Shown: positions 41,415 to 54,545, numbered from the stretch's first letter. The stretch is DNA of 64,000 nucleotides from Escarpia spicata (GCA_963995525.1 OZ023214.1:35521513-35585512); one strand, 5' to 3'. Numbers and translations are program-made. Notes: generated by a model from the letters alone, not told the origin.

Positions 41415-43720
41415 GAGTATGCTACGTTAACGCACAATCGTGTCGGAAAAAACACTCGCCATTGCGGATTGTATACTTGAAAACCATATCGATGTGATGG
41501 CGATATACGAAACGTGGTTAAAGCCTTCGAGCGATGCCAGTTTGATTACAGACAATGTACCAAATGGATATTCCATCAAGCACACGTCTCGCGCTACCGG
41601 CAAAGGGGGCGGTGTCACTATTATCCATAAATCCGAAATCGTCTTACACAAACAGGATACCGATGTGTTTCGATCGTTTGAACACATAGAGTGCCGGCTG
41701 AAAACACCTACGTCATCCATCAGAATCGTTGTTATTTACCACCCGCCGCCATCAATGAAAAATGGCTTATCAACAACTGTGTTTTTTAAAGAATGGGACC
41801 ATTTCATCGACCAGCATGCCATAAAACCTTGACCTCTGATTATCATGGAAGATTTGAATGTTCATATTGACAACGCTGCAAATGTTGATGCACGGCGACT
41901 GGTCAATTCTGTGAATGCCACAGGAATGGTGTTGCATGTTCGCGGGCCAACCCACAGGAAAGGACACACTTTGGATGTACTCATGACCCGCAGCACGGAC
42001 GAACACCTTGTTCGAAATGTTATCGTTACGGATATGGGACGTTCTGACTACTTTGCGATGAGTTTCAACAAAGACATTGTTCAACATCGCACTGGTTTGA
42101 TGAAAATCAAATATCGCAAGTTACGCACCATTGATGCAATGTCTTTTCGACATGACATTCCACTGTTCCGTTGGGATGATCTTGACTTGCTGAACGTAGA
42201 AGAACTGGTTGATCAATACGATCATATGCTGGTCAGCTTAATTAATTCGCACGCGTCCGTTGTTGCAGGCAGATAAATACAACACTGTTTGCATCTCGCC
42301 ATTAATCAAGAAGGCTGGACTAAATCCAGAACCAATACACAAATATCGACCTGTATCGAATCTGACATTTCTCTCTAAAGTAATCGAGCGCGTTGTAGCA
42401 AAACAACTGAATATCCAAATGCAAGAGAATAACTTGCACGACCAGTTTCAATTGGCATATCGACAAGATCACTCAACTGAAACGGTTCTGCCTAAAGTAC
42501 ACAATGACATTCTGTCTGCAGTAGACCGTGGCTGTGTTGTTGTGTTGGTTATGCTTGACTTAACCGCCGCTTTCGACACCATTGACCACGGCATTCTATT
42601 GAGCAGACTCAATCACAGATTCGGTGTCACTGGCGCTGCGTTTGAGTGGTTCAGATCTTACTTGTCCGGTCGGCAGCAAATCGTTCGTATTGAAAGTGTC
42701 AAATCCTCCCCAACTGCTGTGCCGTTTGGTGTACCGCAAGGCTCCATACTCTGGCCATTGCTGTTCACTGCATATATCACACCACTTGGCGACGTTATAT
42801 TAAGAAATTCGGCTAGGTTTATTACCCTTATGCCGACGACACGCAACTTTATATTTCGTTTTGTCCTGGTGGAGATGGGCAACTGAAACCAATGGGTCGC
42901 TTGTGCTGTTGCCTAGAAGAAATTGGCGAATGGTCTCGGACCAATTTACTGAAATTAAATGATCAGAAGACGGATGTCATGGTGCTTGGTACTAAGCAGA
43001 AGTTGCCACTGCTAAAGGAGATTCATTTTTGTGCGCGCAACCTGGGCGTTGTATTTGATCAATCCCTCAACATGACTAACCACATAAGTGCCATTTGCCG
43101 AACAGCGTATATGCACCTCCACAACATCAGTCGTATCAGGCGATACCTCACAACATATGCGACTAAGTCACTTGTAGAACGCACTACTGGCTGGACTACC
43201 ACGTGACCTTTGAATTATTTGATGTATAAATACGATACATATACAACGAATAACGCTAGTAATAGATAAGGCCGGGAGACTCCCGTTAAGATATATAATA
43301 TCGCTAGCACAGGAGCCACCCCATAAATATAAACAAACAAAAAAATTTACATATTCACAAACTCCAGCGAATCAAAAACATGGCAGCCAGAATCATCACG
43401 TCCACACCTCGCCGTGACCACATAACTCCAGTTCTAAAAGAACTACACTGGCTGCCAATCAAATGCCGAATCGACTTTAAAATACTCCTTAATATGTTCA
43501 GATGTCTGAACGGGACGGCGCCGCTGTATCATGCCAACCTGTTAACCAGACACTGTCCCGGTCAGTTTAGAAGACAGGTCCTTTCGTGTGATTGGACCTC
43601 GACTATGGAATGCACTGCCCATTGCTATCAAATGCAGCAGAACTCCGTCGGCGTTCAGAAAGACACTAAAGACGCACATGTTCAAAGCCCAATGCTGCTG
43701 ACATTTTTAACATTTCATTT
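41415..43720 (+). mobile_element. L2/CR1-like LINE, nearly full ORF2 but broken
   Basis: Endonuclease from YVNAQSC and MAIYETWLKP through EDLNVHIDN (41845) and GHTLDVLMTR. An internal deletion joins the linker (SHASVVAGR, 42270) directly to KYRPVSNLTFLSKVIERVV. RT follows with MLDLTAAFDTIDHGIL and FGVPQGSILWPLLF. The active-site region near 42830 is frameshifted (tatgccgacgacac = YADD in another frame). The thumb and C-terminus run to 43206, then 170 bp of unrelated sequence, then LKELHWLPIKCRIDFKILLN to about 43700. Not functional. Confidence 0.88.
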
Positions 43721-43769
43721 CATTTGGGGACATTTTACTGCACATCTTACTTTTATATATACACACACA

Positions 43770-43786
43770 TGCCTACACACACACAC

Positions 43787-43850
<64 letters not shown>
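43770..43850. repeat. (CA)n microsatellite
   Basis: Perfect CA tract at the 3' end of the LINE. Confidence 0.95.
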
Positions 43851-43859
43851 CAATGAGAT

Positions 43860-44810
43860 TTTACAATTCGTCTCCTCTTTCGATATCACGATGCTACTGC
43901 CGAACGCCAACAACGGACACGTATCAGTACCCCAGAATAAACCCTGGAAATCCGGACACATATGTACAGGCCTACTACTCAGGGCTCGCAACAGAAATAT
44001 AATTGTTCATATCTTCCATTAGGATATCGACGACTCGTCGTTAGCTATGTATGCAATGAGCTAGCTTATCGAATTGCCATGCGACTCCGTGAAACTCAGG
44101 ACGACCTCCAAGGAGTTCGATCTGTCGCATGCATTTGCCGACGGAACTGTACCCTCGTCTGTACAAACAAGCCAAGCGCACATTGCAATCTGTTTGGCAC
44201 AGCATACCACAGCGTTCGCTTTATTTTATGTCCAAAAACAACATTCACTGTACTCTATGTAAAATATATGTTCTTTTATAACATGGCATGCAGTCCTGCT
44301 CAAAGCGCTTTACAATTCACCCCCTGGCAAAAAAATGTTCAATTGAAGACCATCTCGGCTTATCTGGGACGCCGTCGGATACACTGCAATTGGTGCGAGA
44401 ATACTATTCGTTCACAAATACCTTCCGATGTCTATATATAGCATTATACTCACTCATGCAGCTGAATGAACTGAGACAGCGTGGAGTGAACGAACTTGCA
44501 CAAAGTTCGAAACGGCATCAAAACGATTCGATTGAGAGTGCGATGCTCTGAGTGCCGCCACCGCGTCCCACGTGTCCCGCAAAAGCCTAATTTAATTCAT
44601 GTCCCACGCAAATATCCTACTGCATTGCATCTAGCGAGTGAGATTATGACTTTAAGTTATAGGTATTGAAAATTAGCGTTTGTTCGTTGTTTATCAACTG
44701 GCTGCACAACTGTGTGAAACAAACAATGCGACACTTCCTTGGTTCCCAGTTTTTTTATTACGAAATGGTGCATCAACTGGCGAAAAGGCACCGTAGGCAA
44801 TCAACCAGTC
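43860..44810. other. No recognised gene or repeat
   Basis: Several short open frames overlap on the plus strand, none with a recognisable motif or splice logic. Confidence 0.4.
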
Positions 44811-44815
44811 ATTTA

Positions 44816-45280
44816 ATAATAATAATAATATCGGAATTTATATAGCGCCCGAATCCACTTGACACTTTACAAAATGCAGCATAAATTAAATAAACTATAA
44901 AATATAGATTATTTAGAAAATAAATAGTGTAAAAGAATTGGTTTAAACATAACAAGTAAATACATAGAAAGTACATGTATACTACACACACATGAATAAA
45001 ATATTACGAATAAATAATTAGTATATCAATGTCATTAAAACGAGAGCGTGACTCGATCACGTCAGTCGCACGTACGCCAGTTTAAAGAGACGTTTTTAAA
45101 TATATCTTGAAAGAGCTTGAAAGAAAGTGTTCAGTTGTTTAATGGTCTCAGGCAAGTCGTTCAACAGTTTGGCCGCGTGTCTCCTGAAACAACGTTCACC
45201 ATAAGTTACTGTCCGCAGCACAGATACGACGAGAAATGACTTCGGTTGATCTTAAGGTACGAGTAGGTTGATGTTTCTGC
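44816..45280 (-). repeat. (AAT)n-tailed interspersed repeat, copy 3
   Basis: TAATAATAATAATA, then ggaatttatatagcgcccga, AT-rich middle, then the shared block at 45090-45215 (agagacgtttttaaatatat, caagtcgttcaacagtttgg). Layout as in copies 1 and 2. Confidence 0.45.
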
Positions 45281-45299
45281 ATCAGGGCGTTTTTATTGA

Positions 45300-45740
45300 A
45301 TGGTCATTGGGGAAGGGGGGGGGGCAAAGTCCTAAAAGGGCACGTCTAATGGGTAAAAAGGGCAGTTTAAGCATGCATTAATGAATATGTACATAACCCT
45401 TAGGCATGTACGAAAGCTTAATATAACGTGTCGTTATCTTTGTATCCATGTATTTGGACAGTTAGTGCCAAGGACTTTCATAAGTGGACAAAGTCGTGTA
45501 ACATGGAATTGTAGGAAGGAACACGGGGGCATTCCTTAAAGTTGTATAAAACAGGAGTAAACGAGAACTAAGGAAACACTTGTGGCGCCTACAGCTAGTG
45601 ACAACTGCATTTTGGTATAAAAATAAATGTTACACGTATATCCTAGAAACATGTTTTATTACAACCAATACATGCAGTAGTCATTGAAACATGATACGTA
45701 TCCTGCAAGTCAGAACGTTTGATAGATTTTGATAGCTATC
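45300..45740. other. Flank of the hAT relic, nothing recognised
   Basis: Contains a G9 run near 45317 and no gene. Confidence 0.4.
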
Positions 45741-47190
45741 TCAATTTGACCAGACGAGTCCCGCTTCGCACGTGAATTTCCTAACGTATTCACGCTGTCT
45801 GAAGACGTCCCAGTCTGGAGCCCCGCATCTTCTAGTCTTCTCCAAGAATTTTATGAGAGCGGCTCGAGGGTCATAGTAGGCGGTGCCCACACCATTCAGT
45901 GCCACCGTGATTCGGGCATTTCTCGTGTCCTCACTCATACTGGTGCGGTGATTATCGACCACGAGGTTGTAGTGACTCACGATCCTTTCGGTCTGCATAG
46001 AGTAAGGGCTCCTGCACGCCAGAGATGCCACCACCTTCTGAACGGAACCTGTTGTGACTGGCAGAAGTTGGTGCAGTCTGACAGTCAACTTCCAGCCTAT
46101 ATCACAGTCATCAGGCAAGAATGGCACATTCATCACGTTTTCCCACTGCTCGGCTGCCCCGTCCGCAAAGTCAGATGCCTCATCCGGGAAAAGGCGCCTG
46201 ACGACGCGCACACCATGCTCAACGAATGACCTCAGACTGCGTGACATCACTAACACCTTCATGTCTTTGATGACGTCCTCCTGCTCCGGATGCATGCGTT
46301 CAGACAGGTATTCGTGCGATGCTTGCACAACCTCCAACCTGATTCCTCGTCTATAGCGGCGGTTTGTACAAACGAACTGGTGATTACACTTTCGTTGTGT
46401 CACGTCCTCTTTTGTGTTACCGGTTGGACAACTTACTTTCTCCTCCCTTCTTCCCGGGAATGGTCCATCCCTCATTAGGTTCAACTTCTTGATTGCCGCA
46501 TCAGTCACAGGGGAAGATCGCTGATGAACAAATCACTCCTTTGCAACTTCTTCTGGAGTGTTTCAAATATCTCCAGGATGTCGCCCATCAGTGCGGTGAT
46601 TCACGTTTGATGGTGGTTCCAGGTTCTCAGGAACCATTTGGCTTCAGCCTTCTCCTTTCTGTCGCTGGTACTACTTTCTGGCGCATGCATCTGCTCCCAC
46701 ACCGTAATGCAAGCTGGTAGGTTGTTCAGCACAGCATCAACCAGCTGCAGCTCGTGTTGGGCAAACCTGACATCGTGGTGCCGGGGGAACTGTTTGACAT
46801 TCCCGGCCTGCGCTGACAACATCTTCATCCGTATTAGCGTCCGGAAGAATCGTACGAGTCCCAGTAGATTGGATTTCCAGATTCCCAACTCAGGTACGGT
46901 GTGACGACGGACTCAATGGCTAAATCAGACCGGTGCGCAGCACACCAGAATGTTGCCAAACCTCTCTGCATTTGGTCAGCAAGCAGACGCCATAGTCCAC
47001 CTTGTCTGCCGGTGTTTGCCGCCTCGCCGTCAGTGGTGACACCAACCAGCTTCGTGTCTTTACATCCTATAAGATCCAGAGCTTTGTCCACCGCTTCAAG
47101 TATTCCAGGGGCCCCGCTCTTTTCTGGCGAATGCATGACAAGGAACACCTCATATCCATATCAGTAAATTGGTCTTTTGTAGACACATTG
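45741..47190 (-). pseudogene. hAT-superfamily transposase-like relic
   Basis: Upstream part (47148-46834): VGVTTDGEAANTG, corresponding to the first catalytic Asp block of hAT transposases, then FWCAAHRSDLAIESVV. Middle part (46888-46601) in another frame: VRFAQHELQLVDAVLNNLPA. The last 255 codons (46508-45741) are open and end with a dimerisation-like region (TERIVSHYNLVVDNHRTSMS, TVALNG). At least two frame changes separate the parts. The family includes domesticated relatives (KIAA1586/ZNF862-type proteins), but the breaks here favour a dead element. Terminal repeats were not identified. Confidence 0.7.
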
Positions 47191-47391
47191 CCCTTTGGAA
47201 CAAAAATGGCTTTGTAAGTTAAAAACGCCTTGTTTCACGTCGAATGTAAACCTCACCATCTAACATGAAAATTGTAAACTGGCATCTAGTTACGGAACAG
47301 GAAATATAACTAAATACGCCTTTTTTGAAAATGCCTTTCTGAGCCATATATCTCGGTAAAATGGTATTGTGTAGTCATACTACCCCTCTGC

Positions 47392-49250
47392 TACTTGGTA
47401 CAAGTGTTGACCTTAAAGCTAAGCCGGTATTTCACTGGCAGCCAATGTAGTTCGCTCTTGCGTGTCCTGGTGATTAGGCGAGCAGCGCATTTCTGTATAC
47501 CTGAGGCATACTTTACAGCAGCGCGTTACCATAGTCCAGGCGAGATGTTACCAGTGCCTGGACTGGAATCTTACAGGCGTCATTTGCGATGTATTGTCTG
47601 ACTTTACAAATATTTCGGATGTGGTAGAAACAGGACTTGGAGATCGCATTCATCTGTTTCTCCATTGTCAAGCCGCTGTCAATACTAACTCCAAGATTTC
47701 TCACGAATTGCACAGCGTGTAGCAGTCTGCCCCCGATCACGAGGGACAAGTCATTCACCTGATGAATTCGGTGTTTGGACGAAAACACAATCAGTTCGTT
47801 TTTTTTCTTCTCAATTTTAACATATTTCTATTCATCTATCTGCCAACATCCGCCACACAGGCTTCAATGACTGACCTTTCACTGGCACAGTTCTCGTCGT
47901 GCTTGATGGATACATATATTTGTGTATCGTATGCATAACAGTGCTAACGAAGATTATCGATATTCACTATATCTCCAACTGATTTAATGTACATGCAATA
48001 CAGTTTCGGTCCCAACACAGATCCTTGTGGCACGCCGCAACATAGACGTGCGTTAAACGAAGTTGCGAGGCCGACCCGATACATATTATGATGCCATGGT
48101 CGATGACGTCAAACGCACTGGACAGATCCAGCATGACCAAGATGACTACACGTTTTTGATCAAGAGCTTCTGCGATATCGTTCTGGACTTTCACTAGAGC
48201 TGTCTCGGTTGAGTAATCATTGCGGTACGCCGATTGGTGAATATCGTGTAGATTGTTGATGTCTAGGTGATTTTTTTAATCGGTGTTCAACCATTTTCTC
48301 GAAAAGTTTCGACACGTATGGTGGGTTTTACACAGGCCAATAGTTATTCAGAACTTCCTTATCGAGGCCCGGCTTTTTAAGCAATGGTCTCACAGTTGCA
48401 CGTTTGAAACACACGGGTACCACTGACGTTGCCAACGATTTGTTCATAATGGCTGTAATCAACGGCACGAAATGATCCAGACACTGTAATAAAAGCTACG
48501 CAGGAATCGGGTCTATATCACATGACTTGTTGGGCGAGTTTGTGATTATTCGCTTCACCTCATCATGGGTGGCTGGCAGTAACCTTTGAAGCGGGATTCC
48601 GTCAAACATGACGTCATCGTCCAATGCTGTTTCGTAGATATCATTTGGGTTGCCGGTATCGATGTTACGTGTCCCGTGTTACCCATCAAATGTGTTGTTA
48701 ATTTGAACAGTTTTTCTGATCCTTGCCGCAGTCTCTGATCTTTGTAGAAAAGAATGTTTTCTTTGCACTGATCATCAGTTTGTTAACTGCATTGCATTGC
48801 TCCATGAACAGCTGCCGATGACGGGTGAGTTTGGTTCGCCGCCATACCAGCCGTGACCAGCAGTTAATTCTAAAACGCACAGCCAGATTGTCGCCGGAAA
48901 GGTTACCCTTTGTGTCACCAAGACAAGGCCCAGAAACTGTTGGCATCCTGATCAACAAGGTACTAGTGTCTCGGGTGATGACTACGTCCAAGGTATGGCC
49001 CATCTTGTGTGTAGGTCCCACCACGTGTTGTACCAATCCGTGAGCTTCCGACGTGCCATTGAAGCGCACCGCATCTACATCGTTAATGTTGTCGATGTGG
49101 AAATTAAGGTCACCTGTTATGATTACATCGTTGGTTATAACAGCAAGGCGGTCGAAGTACAAACACCACTCGTCAAAAAACACACTGTTCTTAAAACCGT
49201 ATCGTTTAGAGGGAGGCGGACGGTAAACGATGAGTCCATATGTTCGAAAT
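47392..49250 (-). mobile_element. L2/CR1-like LINE, broken
   Basis: Minus strand: endonuclease (YRPPPSKRYGF, VIITGDLNFHIDN, GHTLDVVITR; 49240-48980), RT with LVMLDLSSAFDVIDHGI near 48150-48080, then C-terminal RNLGVSIDSGLTMEKQMNAI, QALVTSRLDYGNALL and ELHWLPVKYRL to 47392. Frameshifts throughout. Related to the plus-strand element at 41415-43720. Confidence 0.85.
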
Positions 49251-49429
49251 GTGTCTAAGCCTAAAGCTTTGCAGCCGCTTCGTGAACTTGCATGGTCCTG
49301 TTGCCGTATCGCACGCACTGTAGAACTTGTGTAGTCCACATGTCGAAGGCGTCGTGGCCGTTTACTGCAACAACAAGAAAGCGATGTAATAATAATAATA
49401 AGAAGAAAACAAAGACGAAGAAAACATCT

Positions 49430-49800
49430 GTAGTTACAAAATCTCCTCGTTTTCCTGTACCAATTTTGAAGTCTTTGCATTGGATTCCTGTACGATATCG
49501 AATAATATTTAAGATCTGTACCATTACATACCAGGCGTTGTCCAGTCAGCAACCATCTTATTTGCATTCTCTGTTTACTCCTTTTAGAAAACCTATCCAG
49601 CTTCGATCATCTAGTTCTGACCTACTTTTTATTCCTAGAGTCAACATTAACATTGGAACTAGAGCTTTTTCTACTGCTGCACCAACTCTTTGGAATATGC
49701 TCCCTCTTAGTGTCAGATCAGTTGAACATATTACAAAATACCGTCGTCTTTTAAAAACTTATCTTTACAAACTTGCGTATCCACTATAGCTCCCTAGCGC
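49430..49800 (+). mobile_element. L2-like LINE C-terminal domain
   Basis: PILKSLHWIPVRYRIIFKIC, SYLHSLFTPF, FIPRVNINIGTRAFSTAAPT and WNMLPLSVRS, ending YLYKLAYPL and TAG. This stretch is one uninterrupted frame and better preserved than its neighbours. It faces the minus-strand LINE to its left. Confidence 0.85.
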
Positions 49801-50005
49801 CTTGACCCATCTGTTGACAACTGGAATGTTAATGGATTTTGAGATTGACCAATCCTTTTGTTTTTATGAGCCTCTGAGCTTGGTGATTTAGGGGATAAGC
49901 ACGCGTGATTTAGGTGATAAGCATGCGCCAATTCTATGTTGCACATTCACGACAAGCGTCCATCCTCGCGCGCCTTGGGACGCCGGTTGCGAATTACCAT
50001 AACTG

Positions 50006-50775
50006 GCATAGGCGGATCCAGGGGAGGCCTGAGGGCACGTGCTCCCTACTCTTTTGGTCTCGCGATGCCTGCGCTAGAGTGGGGTGCCTCATACATCTTT
50101 GTAATGTGCCTCCGTTATGTGCCCCCTAGACTTTGGAATGTGGCCCCGCTTAGGTTAGTCTCAAGGGGGTGCAATTGGATGTTTTGGTGAGCTTCCGAAA
50201 TTGTAAATAAATGTTCAACAACACCCCCCTATCGTAATCCGATGTCATGATCCGACAGCGTGGTGTTGAAGCTTTGGCAAACATATTATTAAAAAAAAAA
50301 ACCCACGCTAGCTCTTCCAATGTCAAGATCCGACAGCGCGACGGCGGAGTGGCGACATCGCGATAGCGCGATAACTCGACAGCGGAGTCATGCTGAAGCC
50401 CCGGCTCAGCCTATCCAATACGAATTTGGTTCAGTGGAGGTTTTATGGCGATCCTCAAGGGGGTACATTTGGAAACTCCCCTAGACTATTCTCTATGGGT
50501 CCGTCCCTGACTGGGTCACGTGCGTCACGATCAGGAGCTCCCGGAGCGCCGATGAAAAAACCAAGGACCAGAGCTCCCGGGGGCTCACTGAAATGAGAAA
50601 AAATTCCTTGACTCCGAGCTTATGGGTCGCAAGAATAAAATCATTCCAGGGTCCCAGGATCCAGGGTAATCAGGTTAGAACAACGTTTATTCCAGGGCCC
50701 AGAGCTCCTTGTTTTATGGTGGGGTCTCACAATTCAAACTTGCCCCAGGGCCCCAATATATCTTAATCCGCGTCT
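50006..50775. repeat. Possible non-autonomous DNA element
   Basis: The left end gGCGGATCCAGGGG and the inverted right end GCGGATTAAGATATATTGGG are loosely similar. The interior holds repeated agctcccggag/cagggccc phrases and a (CGACAGCGCGA) stretch near 50320-50390. Weak evidence. Confidence 0.25.
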
Positions 50776-51640
50776 GAGCCCGCAGATATAATGTTTCGTC
50801 TTTTGCACCAATTGAAATGCAAGGAACTACAAAACCAGGCGGACTTTATTGTAGACTATGGACTGTAGACAAAGAACAACATCGGTAATTTTCATACTTT
50901 GCTTAACCGCAACTTCGCTAAGAAAAACGTAGATTATACTAAGTAGCCGGGTGGTCAGTTGTGATCGTCTAGAAACTGTCATATCGATGCATCCCTTGCA
51001 GAACGCACAGCATCGACGAAATTTATAACTAAAGGTGTTTCCAAAAAACTTTAACGATATAGTTTCCATTCTCATACCATTTAAATAAATTAGTTGATTC
51101 ATATAGCCTACATGAAGGGGCCTACGGGTGTCAGAACTTGATGAATACTTGGGGGAGGCGCCTGAGGCTGCCCTACGTATCGTTAGTTCCGTCTGTCAAG
51201 TGCTCTCCATAAGTATTGCGCCTACAGCTATACGTCTGCGTAAATACGGTTAGAAAGGCGTCCATTATTCAATATAGTCTACACTACTTATAGGTATGTT
51301 AACGTTGTTTTAAAACATGAATCCATACTTTTTGTGTCTGCTATGTAAATCGTCTAGGAGGAAAAGTTTAACATACCGAGTACCCATACACATGCACACT
51401 CATGTATACGTCATCTCAGTTATAGTTGCATTTAGTAAGATATTGTAGGCAGGGTGTTTTCTAATTATAATGCGGGTACCTCTAAGAAATAAATAACATC
51501 TTTGTTCCCAGAACAGTGATGCATCTCGTCGACAAAATATATTGTACTAGCAACAACGCCTACAGTTACTTCACTAAAAACACAACGTTAGCTAAAACGA
51601 CATCAATTCGAAAGACACCATATGCCTACATGTATCACAC
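50776..51640. other. No recognised gene or repeat
   Basis: Ordinary AT-rich sequence, nothing supported. Confidence 0.4.
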
Positions 51641-51649
51641 GCACGCATA

Positions 51650-51753
51650 CACGTAGGCACGCACGCACATACACACACACGCACACGCACACGCACACGC
51701 ACACGCACACGCACACGCACACGCACACACACACACACACACATACACACACA

Positions 51754-51788
<35 letters not shown>

Positions 51789-51972
51789 CAAACACATACG
51801 TACACGCAAACACGCACGCACCACGCACCACGCACCACGCACCACGCACCACGCACCACGCACCACGCACCACGCACCACGCACCACGCACCACGCACCA
51901 CGCACCACTCACCACGCACCACGCACCACGCACCACGCACCACGCACCACGCACCACGCACCACGCATCACG
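51650..51972. repeat. (CGCACA)n/(CA)n then (ACCACGC)n 7-bp repeat
   Basis: CA-type repeats to about 51790, then about 20 units of ACCACGC from 51820 to 51968. Confidence 0.95.
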
Positions 51973-51974
51973 AA

Positions 51975-52806
51975 CGCACGGGTCATGTTGAGAAACATTT
52001 GGAAGACAAAACAAATAAAGCTTAACACCAAACTGAAGATATATAACTCAAATCTCAAGTCACTATTACTCTATGGCTCGGAGACACGGTGAATTACACA
52101 GAAAATACTAAAAAAGACTTTCATCAACAAATGCCTGCGCAGAACCCTACATCTAAAGTGGCCAGACAAGATGTCCAATACTACACTATGGGAATGGACC
52201 AGACAACTACCAATAGAAGACGAAATAAAGAAGATGACATCAGTGGAGCGCAATAACGCAGCGATAAGAGCTCCGGACCCTCGACTGAGACCATGCGTGT
52301 TCGAATCCAGTGCGGCGGTGTTGAACCTTGGGCAAGTCCGTTTACTCAACATTGCTTCAGTTCACTCAGCTGTATGAATGAGTACCTGGCTATAGACAGT
52401 GATGTGGATATTTGTGTACCAATTGTCTTCGCGCATTAATTGCAGTGTCGCTAAATGCTCCCCAGAGAAGTCGAGATGGTGGAGGTAGTAAAGTGCAAAA
52501 TTAAAGCACTTTGAGCAGTCCCGGGTAATGGATACTGCGCTATATAAGAACTTACTTTTACCTTTTTGACATGGACGTGGATAGGACATACACGCAGGAA
52601 ACATATAACAAACATCACACGTCAAGCAATTACATGGAACACACCAGGGACGAGAAAAAGAGGAAGGCCAAGAAACACCCGAAAGAAAGACACGGAAAGC
52701 GAAAGATAGCAGATGGGATACATCGGCAGAGAACTCGATCAAATGGCATCAAACGGACTAGAGTGGGGGACCATGGTCGATGGCATATTGCCCTCAGCGA
52801 GAAAAC
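51975..52806 (+). mobile_element. RTE-like LINE C-terminus, split by a SINE
   Basis: Before the SINE: IWKTKQIKLNTKLKIYNSN, LLLYGSETR, FINKCLRRTLHLKWPD and LPIEDEIKK. After it: [31 protein letters not shown] and LEWGTMVDG. These are consecutive blocks of the same domain, so one LINE was interrupted at 52241-52566. Confidence 0.85.
52241..52566 (+). mobile_element. tRNA-derived SINE, copy 2, full length with TSD
   Basis: 326 bp flanked by TGACAT at 52235-52240 and 52567-52572. The head is tRNA-related, with a B-box (gtgttcgaatcc, 52297-52308). The body has the block gttcactcagctgtatgaat, gagtacctggctatagacag shared with the other copies. The 3' end is ctgcgctatataagaactta followed by a CTTTTACCTTTTT tail. 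Confidence 0.9.
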
Positions 52807-52972
52807 AGGCCTAAGTAAATAATTACTTCAAAGAAAGAACAGACAAATTTGTGTTCAGAACAGTGACGCGTCTTGTCGGAAAAATGTATATTGTAGCAGC
52901 AATAAAGCCTATTGATACTTCACACAAAAAGTTAGCTAAAACTACGTAAATTCGAGACACCATATGCCTAAC

Positions 52973-53030
52973 TGTACACACACACACGCATACACACACA
53001 CACGCATACACGCACACACACGCATACACG

Positions 53031-53120
<90 letters not shown>
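52973..53120. repeat. (CA)n microsatellite
   Basis: CACACGCATACA units then pure CA, ending in a GCGC block. Confidence 0.95.
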
Positions 53121-53285
53121 CGAGCGCGCGCGCGCACACACCCTCACACATTCCCACATATACACACCACCCATGCCCAATACACAGAAACATACACATC
53201 AAACCACGACCATCAAGCTGTTGACGCACGCACACACACAGACGTACGCACGCATGCATGCATAACAGGGGCCGGTTTCATGAAG

Positions 53286-53534
53286 CGGCTAAGAACGTTC
53301 TTAACGCTAAGATTCGCAACAAGACCGATGTATTCACGGATTACGTGACCGAGGTGAATATAATCTGATAGCCATCACAGAGACGTTGTCGTGCTTACTT
53401 TTACCGGGCGTTAAATAATATCCGGGTGACGTTTCTGCGCGTGCGTGTATCTAGGGGAATGTATTTAGCACCAGCTACGACTGTCGCGCTGTATATATAT
53501 AAACATACATAACGCCCGGATAAACGAAAGCGCG

Positions 53535-53568
<34 letters not shown>

Positions 53569-54545
53569 TATATTTATATATATATATATGTATATCTATA
53601 TACATAAATTATAAAATGTTTGCTTCCCACAGACATCAACAATTTCTGTCGTAAAACAGTTTCCTCTCCACGCACACGTCACGTGACTTACTCTTATGCT
53701 TGGTCACATATCTGAAACAGCACATTATAATGATGTACTCTAACTATAATGCTCGTATTATAACAACAAAGAAACATATTTAGCTACTGGATATTATTTA
53801 TCACTACGTGATCTACTTGTGCCAAATATTATGCCTTACATATGCACGTAAACATCACCCGGATAAAATTTAACGCCCGGATAAATGTAAGCGCGACACC
53901 GTGGCTAAACACTGGAGAAAAAGACGATAACTCTATAAAAGACCTGACGCCCGCCGAATACAAGTTTGTACATCTTCCTCGGAAAAATCGCCACTGTGGT
54001 GATATCGGCCTTGTTTACCAATCGAGTTTCAAGGTGGTTGTTAACCGACGTGATCTTATAAAATCTTTCGAGTTCATAGATGTTGATGTTTCATCATCGG
54101 GAAACTCCATGAAACTTGTAATCATTTACCTCCACCTCCATTAAAAAAGAATAAACATTCATACGCTGACTTTCTCTGAATTTGTAGTTTCGTTGAACAC
54201 TACTCCCTGATGACCTCCCGTTTTGCGATTGTCGGTGATTTCAACATCCACTGTGACGAGCCATCTGACAACAGTGCGAAACGTTTCGCCGACCTGCTTG
54301 AGTCACTCACCATCATTCAACATGTTCAAGTTTCAACACACAACGACGGTCACACCATTGATTTGATCCTCACTCTATCCGGAAATCACGACATAACTTC
54401 AACGAAAACATCGTTGCTGCTGTCTAATCACCTGTGGGTGGAATGTGTCGTCGATATGGAGAAACCGGTCATTCTGCGGAAACCGATCACTTACCGAAAG
54501 AACAAAACATTGCTTATGAAGGCAAATCTCAACCAGGACAATATT
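53286..54545 (+). mobile_element. L2-like LINE, endonuclease half, split by a TIR element
   Basis: AKIRNKTDVFTDYVTEVN and LIAITET up to 53386, then LNTGEKDDNSIKDLTPAEY from 53900, IGLVYQSSFKVVVNRRD, FAIVGDFNIHCDEP and GHTIDLILTLS to 54545. The corresponding RT half of a LINE of the same type lies beyond the CR1 insertion at 58662-59950. Confidence 0.85.
53387..53899. mobile_element. TIR DNA element with CGT target duplication
   Basis: Terminal inverted repeats of at least 45 bp: left TGTCGTGCTTACTTTTACCG.., right (inverted) TGTCGCGCTTACATTTATCC.., both continuing into GGGCGTTAAAT and ATCCGGGTGA. A third copy of the inner motif lies at 53511-53534. Interior (TA)n at 53536-53590. CGT flanks both sides; with the insert and one CGT removed, the host LINE reads E-T-W-L, the expected endonuclease motif. 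Confidence 0.85.

Noticed and set aside
43962..44551. Overlapping 60-159-codon plus-strand frames
   Set aside because: No domain, no splice structure, no repeat support; frames of this length occur by chance.
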